The notes under the pieces are model-generated. The model worked only from the letters and a program-made list of their open reading frames with translations, made no database searches and was not told the DNA's origin. Position numbers and translations under genes: made by a program. A stretch of 10,448 nucleotides of DNA. Origin: Solirubrobacteraceae bacterium (GTDB lineage: Bacteria; Actinomycetota; Thermoleophilia; Solirubrobacterales; Solirubrobacteraceae). Below are positions 5,194 to 10,448 of the stretch, piece after piece. How positions within the stretch are numbered: position 1 is the stretch's first letter; each line of letters begins with the position of its first letter. The stretch covers positions 1 through 10,448 of the forward strand of contig JASHQV010000034.1 of assembly GCA_030038955.1 (NCBI GenBank), given 5' to 3'.

Positions 5194-6402
5194 TCAGGGG
5201 CGGTTGGCCAGCACCTGGTAGACCGACGCCCAGCCGCTGGTGAAGCCCTGGCGGGCGGCGTGCAGGTACAGCTTCCAGACGCGGGCGCGTTCCTCGCCGG
5301 CGAGCCGGACCGCCTCCTCGTAGCGGCGCTCGTAGCGCTCGATCCAGTGTCGCAGCGTCTCGGCGTAATCCTCGGCGATCCCCTCGACATGGCGGGTGGC
5401 GAAGCCGCTGCGCTCCAGCGCCTGGATCACCCGTGAGAGCGGCAGCGGCACGCCGTCCGGGAACACGAACCGCTCCGAGAACGGCCCCTCGTCGCCGGTC
5501 TCGAGATCCTGGAGCTTGGCGATCCCGTGGTTCAGCAGGCGTCCGCCGGGGGCGAGCAGCCCGTGCAGCGTGTGCGCGTACAGGTCGATCCGCTCCTCGC
5601 CGACGTGCTCGACCATGCCGATGCTGCAGATCGCGTCGAACCGCTCGTCTCCGTCCAGCTCCCGGTAGTCGGCGACGCGAAACTCGACGCGGTCGGCGAC
5701 GCCGGCCTGCTCGGCTCGCCGACGTGCCTCGTGCACCTGGGGCTCCGACAGCGTGATCCCCAGCACCCTGGCTCCGTGGCGGCTGGCGGCGTGGATCGCC
5801 ATGCTGCCCCAGCCGCAGCCGACATCGAGCAGACGCTCGTCCTCTGCCAGCGCCAGCTTCGTGCAGACGAGCTCGCGCTTGGCGTCCTGGGCCTCTTCGA
5901 GCGTGCTCGCGCCGGCGCGCCAGTAGGCGCAGCTGTAGGTCATCGAATCGTCCAGGAACAGCTTGAAGAAGTCGTTGCCGGCGTCGTAGTGGTGGCGCAC
6001 CGCGCGGCGGTCGCGCGCCGGCGTGTGGCGCTCGCCGCGCAGACGCAGCTCGGTGGCGGGACGCGCCGGCGGCAGCGTCAGGCCGGTCGCCCGCAGCAGC
6101 CCTCCGAGCAGCCGGATGATCTCTCGGGGCGGCAGCCGCGGCGGCTTGAAGTTGTCGACCAGCAGCAAGGCTGCCTCGATGTCATCGGCGTCGAGCAGCC
6201 CCTGGGCGTAGGCACGGCCGAGGCCGAGCTCGCCTGGTGCGCGCAGCAGGTGCGCCAGCGCCTTCGGCGATCTGAAGATGAACGTGGGCGCTGGCTGCTC
6301 GGTGGCGGCGACCTCGGAGCCGTCCCAGAAGCGGACGGCGAACGGACGCTCGGGGATCCGCTCGAGCGCGTCGCGCAGAGCTGCAGTGCGAGCGAACGCC
6401 AC
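5194..6402 (-). CDS. cfa: cyclopropane-fatty-acyl-phospholipid synthase family methyltransferase
   Basis: A 402-residue SAM-dependent enzyme that transfers a methylene or methyl group onto cis double bonds of phospholipid acyl chains at the inner membrane face. Seen: an N-terminal lipid-binding part (to about 110), VRHHYDAGNDFFKLFLDDSM at about 135-154, TYSCAYW, the SAM-binding LLDVGCGWGS at 191-200, GITLSEPQ, and GMVEHVG at 262-268 with the Glu equivalent to the catalytic bicarbonate-binding one of E. coli CFA. EDYAETLRHW near 344-353 carries the conserved Tyr. GTG 6402 is 5 nt past the desaturase stop and is chosen by context. There is no clear SD, so re-initiation after the desaturase is likely. 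A GTG at 6483 would overlap the desaturase by 76 nt and add an Arg-rich shadow. Cyclopropanation is favoured; a 10-methyl or hydroxy-mycolate-type activity cannot be excluded. Confidence 0.92.
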   Translation of the reverse strand: MAFARTAALRDALERIPERPFAVRFWDGSEVAATEQPAPTFIFRSPKALAHLLRAPGELGLGRAYAQGLLDADDIEAALLLVDNFKPPRLPPREIIRLLGGLLRATGLTLPPARPATELRLRGERHTPARDRRAVRHHYDAGNDFFKLFLDDSMTYSCAYWRAGASTLEEAQDAKRELVCTKLALAEDERLLDVGCGWGSMAIHAASRHGARVLGITLSEPQVHEARRRAEQAGVADRVEFRVADYRELDGDERFDAICSIGMVEHVGEERIDLYAHTLHGLLAPGGRLLNHGIAKLQDLETGDEGPFSERFVFPDGVPLPLSRVIQALERSGFATRHVEGIAEDYAETLRHWIERYERRYEEAVRLAGEERARVWKLYLHAARQGFTSGWASVYQVLANRP

Positions 6403-6407
6403 CGCGT

Positions 6408-7400
6408 TCAGCGCGTCTGCGGCACGGCCTTGCGCTCGATCCGCGCGGGGCTGATGCGCACGACGTCGTGCGCGATCCCGCACATCTCCATCAGCCGGAT
6501 GACACCAGCCGACAGGTCGATCTGGTGGCGGCCGATGCCGTGGCGGAAGGACGTGGGAAATGCGTGATGCGTGTTGTGCCAGGCCTCACCCCAGGTGGGT
6601 ATCGCCAACCACGCAAGGTTTCTCGACTCATCGGACGTGTCGTACTCCTGCTTACCGAAGAAGTGGCACAGAGAGTTGATCGAGAAGGTGGAGTGGTGCA
6701 GCAGGAAGATCCGGGCGGCGCCGCCCCACAGCAGCGCGGTCAGGCCACCGGCGATCGTGCCGCTCAGCAGTACGCCGAGGCCGAATGGAATCGCCAATCC
6801 GACGAGTACCCACAGCACGAACGTGCGGTCGACGAACCGCATCAGTGGGTCGGCGAGCAGGTCCTTGGCGTAAAGGCGTTCGTCGGCCACCTCCATCTCG
6901 CTGAACACCCACCCGATGTGAGCGTGGACGAGACCCTTGAAGGCGCCCTTGAAGCCGTGGTCGTGACCGGTGTGCGGGCTGTGCGGATCGCCCTCCACAT
7001 CGGAGAACTGGTGGTGCTTGCGGTGCGTGGCGACCCAATCGATCACCGGGCCTTCGGCGGCCGCCGAGCCGAGCGCGGCAAACCACGCGCGCACCAGCGG
7101 ATGGACCCTGAAGCTACGGTGCGTGTGCAGGCGGTGGAAGCCGACCGTCACGCCAATGCCGACGCCGCAGTACATCACCGCCAGGATCACCAGGTCCTGC
7201 CAGACCAGCAGGTGGCTGCGCCAGCCGAGGATCATGCCGGCCAGCAGGACCAGCGGCGGCACCCCAGTGACTACCGCGCTCGCAACCCGATCGACTACAG
7301 GCATGTTTACCGGCCTCACCGCTCCCACTTTCGGTGCCGGGTGTGCCTGGGCGGCTGTCGCCGGCGAGCCGGCTTGCGAGTCGGTGGCGGTGGTGGCCAT
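6408..7400 (-). CDS. membrane fatty-acid (acyl-CoA) desaturase, delta-9 type
   Basis: A 330-residue di-iron integral membrane desaturase. Seen: the three His boxes HRLHTH (89-94), HRKHH (126-130) and HNTHH (275-279), the extra NSLCH segment (242-246) that completes the metal ligands in stearoyl-type desaturases, GDPHSPH after box two, and hydrophobic helices near 40-60, 65-87, 102-120 and 193-232. It inserts a cis double bond into a saturated acyl chain. The first 32 residues are Ala/Pro-rich. ATG 7400 has no recognisable SD, while internal ATG 7304 (residue 33) has GTGAGG about 10 nt upstream, so the shorter 298-residue form is a real alternative. The stop is followed 5 nt later by the cfa start, suggesting that its product's double bond is the cfa substrate. 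The electron donor is not encoded here. Confidence 0.93.
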   Translation of the reverse strand: MATTATDSQAGSPATAAQAHPAPKVGAVRPVNMPVVDRVASAVVTGVPPLVLLAGMILGWRSHLLVWQDLVILAVMYCGVGIGVTVGFHRLHTHRSFRVHPLVRAWFAALGSAAAEGPVIDWVATHRKHHQFSDVEGDPHSPHTGHDHGFKGAFKGLVHAHIGWVFSEMEVADERLYAKDLLADPLMRFVDRTFVLWVLVGLAIPFGLGVLLSGTIAGGLTALLWGGAARIFLLHHSTFSINSLCHFFGKQEYDTSDESRNLAWLAIPTWGEAWHNTHHAFPTSFRHGIGRHQIDLSAGVIRLMEMCGIAHDVVRISPARIERKAVPQTR

Positions 7401-7424
7401 CGGCGGTCGATCATGCTAGCGGGA

Positions 7425-7452
7425 TCGGCGGACGGGCGTCGCACGCCGCCGA
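7425..7452. other. hairpin between SGNH esterase and desaturase genes
   Basis: TCGGCGG and CCGCCGA form a perfect 7-bp stem with a 14-nt loop in the 67-bp gap after the esterase stop. There is no T tract, so it is at most a weak terminator or an mRNA-processing or stability element that could set relative expression of upstream and downstream genes. Confidence 0.3.
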
Positions 7453-7467
7453 CGCCGGCGAGGCCCG

Positions 7468-8934
7468 TCAGTCGCTCCCGAACAGCATCGTCAAGTCGAT
7501 CGCGTTCGCCATCGCGCGGTAGCCGGCGTCGTTGGGATGCAGGTGATCGCCGCTGTCGTAGGCCGGATTGAGACGGTCGGGATCCCCGGGCTCGGCCAGC
7601 ACCTGCGCGAAGTCGATGACTGCGTCGAACGCGTGGCTGGTGAGGATCCAGCGGTTGATCGCATCGCGCTTGCGCTCGGCCGCAAGATCCCAGTAGCGCG
7701 CCCCCTGGAACGGGGTCAGGGTGGCGCCGATGATGCGTAGGTGGTGACGGTGGGCCTGGGCGATGATCTGCTTGTAGCCCGCGATGATCTCGGCGGCGGA
7801 GACGTTCGTGTGCGGTGCCGACAGGCGCCCGGTCTTGCGGCTGAAGCCGAGGTCGTTGACGCCTTCGAGCAGGATCACCGTGCGGGCTCCCGGTTGCCGC
7901 GCCACATCGAGGCCGAAGCGCGACACGGCGCTGGTGCCGCAACAGGGGGCGTCGTGCAGCACGCGGTTGCCGCCGATCCCCTCGTTGACGACGCTCAGCG
8001 TCGAGCCCGTCAGCGAGCTCAGGCGGCGAGCGAGATCGTCGGGCCAGCTGGCGTCGGCGTTCAGCGAAGAGCCGACGCCAGCGGTGATCGAGTCGCCGAG
8101 CGCGATCACCGCGCCCACATCGCGGATCGGGCTGCGCGTCTCGACCGCGCTCAGGAAGTACCAGTTCTGGAGGTGCCGGCGGAAGCTCGCAGCACTCAGC
8201 CGATCCGCGTGCGAGCCGGACGCCGCGTAGCTCAGCTCGCCTGAGGCGACGTGCTGGGTGGCGGGGCCGGTGGCCTTCGGCAGGTAGATGCTGACCACCA
8301 GCCGCGCCAGCGCCGGGAGCCGCAGCCTGACCGGGTCGCTGAGCGTCTGGTCGCCGGGGGCGATCGTGATCTCGAGGCGTCCGTGGAAGCGCAGGCGGCG
8401 CAGGCTTCCCGCCTGCACCGCGGCGCCGGCCCGCTGCAGCGCGACCGTGGCCCGCCCGATGTGCAGTGCCCGCGAGCCGAACAGGTTGGTGAAGCGGACG
8501 CGCAGCTCGCTCGCGGGCGCGGTGACGAACACCACCTCGCGCAGCGTCTCGCGCCTGAAGCCGCGCTCCGATTGCGGGTCCGCCCAGGTGGGACCCTGGG
8601 GCGCGGCGCCCCAGGCGGTGATCCAGTGCGTCGTGACCGCGGCTGCAGCAGTCGAGGTTGGCGTCAGCTCCGCGCGCGTCAGCGCCACCGCGAGGGCGGC
8701 GAGGAGCGCCGCGGCAACGCACGCGCACGCGCGTCCACGCCTGCCGCTCAGCCTCAGGGCGTATCCCAGTTGGGCGTGCGGCTGGGGCGGCTCAGGGCCA
8801 AGCTGGTCGCCGCCCGGGGTCGTGGCAGGTAGTGCGCTACCCGCAAGACCGCGCGCGGTGACCCAGCGCCGGACCTGGGCCGCATCCAGGCGTGCGATCC
8901 AAGTGGCATAGGTCCTTAGCGTTCGTCCGGTCAA
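7468..8934 (-). CDS. secreted or membrane-anchored SGNH/GDSL esterase
   Basis: A lipase/esterase-like hydrolase of the large actinobacterial SGNH type with an N-terminal beta domain. Residues are numbered from TTG 8934 (488 aa). Seen: an Ala/Leu-rich hydrophobic stretch at about 69-86 after RRGR (signal peptide or anchor), THWITAWGAAPQGP typical of the family's mature start, LREVVFV and RVRFTNLFGS, then ALGDSITAGVG with Ser282, GIGGNR with Asn323, EGVNDLG with Asn360, and DHLHPNDAGYRAM with Asp463/His466. All four SGNH blocks are present. Start: no ATG or GTG exists in frame between the neighbour's stop and the hydrophobic segment. TTG 8934 overlaps that stop as TTGA and has AGGG 6 nt upstream. 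It would put about 65 poorly biased residues before the signal segment, so a later rare start is possible. It likely removes acyl groups from an envelope glycan or lipid (inference). Confidence 0.88.
   Translation of the reverse strand: MTGRTLRTYATWIARLDAAQVRRWVTARGLAGSALPATTPGGDQLGPEPPQPHAQLGYALRLSGRRGRACACVAAALLAALAVALTRAELTPTSTAAAAVTTHWITAWGAAPQGPTWADPQSERGFRRETLREVVFVTAPASELRVRFTNLFGSRALHIGRATVALQRAGAAVQAGSLRRLRFHGRLEITIAPGDQTLSDPVRLRLPALARLVVSIYLPKATGPATQHVASGELSYAASGSHADRLSAASFRRHLQNWYFLSAVETRSPIRDVGAVIALGDSITAGVGSSLNADASWPDDLARRLSSLTGSTLSVVNEGIGGNRVLHDAPCCGTSAVSRFGLDVARQPGARTVILLEGVNDLGFSRKTGRLSAPHTNVSAAEIIAGYKQIIAQAHRHHLRIIGATLTPFQGARYWDLAAERKRDAINRWILTSHAFDAVIDFAQVLAEPGDPDRLNPAYDSGDHLHPNDAGYRAMANAIDLTMLFGSD
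8047..8082. repeat. perfect 12-bp inverted repeat inside the SGNH esterase gene
   Basis: GCTGGCGTCGGC at 8047-8058 is matched exactly by its reverse complement at 8071-8082 across a 12-nt loop. It lies in the codons just after the catalytic GDSIT motif. It may be a by-product of GC-rich codon use. Confidence 0.6.
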
Positions 8935-10448
8935 TCGGATCCCTGGCGAGTCGGGCCGGGCACGTTCGCGAGCGTACGCGCCTCCCCCATGATCCGCGGC
9001 TCGAGCAGCTTTGCGCAGAACACCGTGAAGTGGATCCCGTCGAACCGGCACAGCTGCCCGTCGACACGCTCCGCGTAGGCGTTGCCCGGCGAGATCGTCT
9101 GGTCGATGTCGAGCACCGCCACCTGTCCGGGATGCTCGCTCGCCTCCTGTTGCAGCAGCGAGTTGATCTCGGCGTGGCGAGCGGCCGATGCCGCGGGCGC
9201 GGGCGCGCCGTTCGCCTGGGCGGGTGGGCGGGTGTAGGGAACGGTGAGGAACAGGATCTTCGTGCCCCCCTGCCCGAGCACGTTCACGTAGCGGTTGATC
9301 TGCGCCTGCTCGTAGGCGTCGAACGCGGGGTCGCCGAGGTGCTCGGCGACCCCGCCCCAGCTCCAGTCGAACTCGTCGCGGTAGCCCATCTCGACGATCA
9401 CCTCAGCCGGGTGAAAGGCGGCTTCGTCGGTCGCCCAGGTGGACAGCGCCGTCTGGCAGCCCACTTCGGGCTGCTCCCAGGTTCCGTTCACGTTGAGCTC
9501 GCCACGGGTCGCGAACGCGCAGCCGAGCGTCGCCGCGTTCGCCACCTCGACCCCGTACAGCTGCTCGTCGTCCAGCATCGGTACGCCGAGCGTGAACGCG
9601 ATCGAGTCACCGATCAGCATTACCCGCATCGGCGGACAGTTGTGGAACGTGCGCGTGGCCGACCCGCTCCAGAAGAGCTCGTGCCTGCCCAGCGACGTGT
9701 ACTCGAACTGGGACTCCTGGGCGACCGGGACCGGCGCCACGCCGTAGCCCTGCGTGTCGGTCAGCTGGACCGAGCAGGCCGGGTCGCTGCCACCCAGGAC
9801 CGCAGGCGGCTTCGGCAGCTTCGCGACGGCGGGCGCCGCGGCGGTTGGAAGCGCCGAGAAGGCGGAGCCCAGCAGCAGCGAGCCCAGCGCGGCGGCGAGC
9901 GCGACCGGGGCGACCCGGCGGAGCTGCACGCTCGGCAGCCGGCGCTCCCGGATCGGCTGCTCGACGAGCACGTACGAGGCCGCGCTGACCAGCAGCGTGA
10001 CACCGAGGCGAAACATCAGCAGGTGCACCCCGGTGAGCCCGGTGGTGCCGGTCGTCAGCCACAGGAACAGCGGGAAATGCCACAGGTAGAGGCCGTATGA
10101 GATCTGTCCCAGCGCCTGCAGCGCGGGCAGCGCCAGGACGCGCCCGGCGAGCGAGCGCGGGTGGCGGACCACCGACAGGATCAGCACGACGGTGCCCGCG
10201 TCGACCAGCAGGAAGCCGTATGGATACAGCCAGCTGGACGAGCCGTCGGCCAGGCAGATGAGCAACAGCACCACCAGGAAGGCGAGCGCGGAGCCGCGGC
10301 TGAACCACGCGGCGCTGACGCCCGCCCGCCCAGCGTCAGCGCCGCCGCGATCGGCGTGGGCGGCGCTGGCGCCGTCTCCGGCGCCAGCGCCGCCGGCACC
10401 GACGCGATGCCCGATCGCCAGCCACAGCGCCAGCGCCACCCCCGCGAG
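8931..10448 (-). CDS. acyltransferase-3 / SGNH fusion (OatA-like), N-terminus off the right edge
   Basis: The C-terminal 505 residues of a membrane O-acyltransferase fused to an SGNH domain, the layout of OatA-type peptidoglycan or glycan acetyltransferases. Seen: transmembrane segments at about 1-14, 53-66, 76-94, 112-133, 141-162 and 181-200 of the visible part, including the family signature GQISYGLYLWHFPLFLWL and the closing VEQPIRERRLPS. A Pro/Ala linker follows, then an extracytoplasmic SGNH domain from about 272, with MLIGDSIAF (Ser282), NAATLGCAF, a GYRDEFDW block in place of the usual GxND, and DGIH (Asp470/His473) near the end. Between the first two segments is an odd Gly/Ala/Asp-rich loop of about 32 residues whose DNA carries two perfect palindromes. 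The start is not in view. The stop overlaps the following SGNH esterase start as TTGA. The role is probably acetylation of a cell-surface polymer; the target is unknown. Confidence 0.92.
   Translation of the reverse strand, partial: LAGVALALWLAIGHRVGAGGAGAGDGASAAHADRGGADAGRAGVSAAWFSRGSALAFLVVLLLICLADGSSSWLYPYGFLLVDAGTVVLILSVVRHPRSLAGRVLALPALQALGQISYGLYLWHFPLFLWLTTGTTGLTGVHLLMFRLGVTLLVSAASYVLVEQPIRERRLPSVQLRRVAPVALAAALGSLLLGSAFSALPTAAAPAVAKLPKPPAVLGGSDPACSVQLTDTQGYGVAPVPVAQESQFEYTSLGRHELFWSGSATRTFHNCPPMRVMLIGDSIAFTLGVPMLDDEQLYGVEVANAATLGCAFATRGELNVNGTWEQPEVGCQTALSTWATDEAAFHPAEVIVEMGYRDEFDWSWGGVAEHLGDPAFDAYEQAQINRYVNVLGQGGTKILFLTVPYTRPPAQANGAPAPAASAARHAEINSLLQQEASEHPGQVAVLDIDQTISPGNAYAERVDGQLCRFDGIHFTVFCAKLLEPRIMGEARTLANVPGPTRQGSD
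8941..8944 (-). promoter_or_regulatory. weak Shine-Dalgarno before the SGNH esterase TTG
   Basis: AGGG on the minus strand, 6 nt before TTG 8934, within the last codons of the acyltransferase. It is the only ribosome-site support found for an esterase start next to the 4-nt overlap. Confidence 0.4.
10309..10345. repeat. perfect 13-bp inverted repeat inside the acyltransferase gene
   Basis: GCGGCGCTGACGC (10309-10321) pairs exactly with 10333-10345 around an 11-nt loop. It lies in the DNA for the Gly/Ala/Asp-rich loop of the acyltransferase domain, next to the second palindrome. Confidence 0.75.
10359..10394. repeat. perfect 15-bp inverted repeat inside the acyltransferase gene
   Basis: GGCGGCGCTGGCGCC (10359-10373) pairs exactly with 10380-10394 around the 6-nt loop GTCTCC. 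It shares the GGCGCTG/CAGCGCC core with the palindrome 14 nt away and lies in the same low-complexity loop of the protein. Confidence 0.8.

Noticed and set aside
7316..8728. Minus-strand open frame of 470 codons overlapping the SGNH esterase
   Set aside because: It is a frame-shifted shadow without motifs, whereas the overlapping frame contains all four SGNH blocks.
8892..10100. Plus-strand open frame of about 402 codons opposite the acyltransferase
   Set aside because: The minus strand encodes membrane helices and SGNH motifs. The plus frame is a compositional shadow. The same applies to plus frames at 5527-6567 and 6468-7571.

Overview
The window is very GC-rich and codes densely, with strong G/C preference at third codon positions, GTG and TTG starts, and frequent 4-nt gene overlaps. 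Gene content (IclR regulator, subunit-3/GMC dehydrogenase pair, XdhC with a MocA-like partner, soluble-type acyl desaturase with a cyclopropane synthase, acyltransferase-3/SGNH fusion) fits a high-GC actinobacterium, plausibly of the Thermoleophilia/Solirubrobacterales. That placement is an inference from style and content, not from a marker gene. No RNA gene, CRISPR array or insertion sequence was found. No gene-free stretch exceeds 300 bases; the longest, 3230-3416, is filled by a repeat cluster.

Layout, left to right. (1) 1-2172, minus strand: IclR-type regulator, then a gluconate 2-dehydrogenase subunit-3-like protein, then a GMC flavoprotein that runs off the left edge. Each junction is a 4-nt ATGA overlap, so this reads as one co-translated, self-regulated oxidoreductase operon. 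(2) 2228-3229, plus strand: an Ecm4/YqjG-type glutathionyl-hydroquinone reductase, divergent from the IclR gene across 55 bp. (3) 3243-3439: a degenerate repeat copy, two 60-nt direct repeats, and a 29-bp imperfect hairpin between the convergent ends of the hydroquinone reductase and the MocA-like gene. (4) 3417-5056, minus: xdhC and a MocA-like nucleotidyltransferase overlapping by GTGA, a maturation pair for a molybdenum hydroxylase that is not in view. (5) 5194-10448, minus: acyltransferase-3/SGNH fusion (N-terminus beyond the right edge), SGNH esterase, fatty-acid desaturase and cyclopropane-fatty-acid synthase, all co-directional with gaps of -4, 67 and about 5 nt. This looks like a cell-envelope and membrane-lipid modification unit.

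How the parts may work together: the desaturase would supply cis double bonds that the cyclopropane synthase methylenates. The acyltransferase/SGNH fusion and the coupled SGNH esterase could add and remove acyl groups on an envelope glycan or lipid. The IclR operon would oxidise a sugar, alcohol or related substrate under control of a small-molecule effector. I see no clear new defence or mobile system. The most unusual items are the repeat/hairpin cluster at 3243-3439 that supplies the end of the MocA-like gene, two perfect GC palindromes inside the acyltransferase gene, a lost Rossmann glycine in XdhC, and the absence of a Tat signal on the dehydrogenase small subunit.
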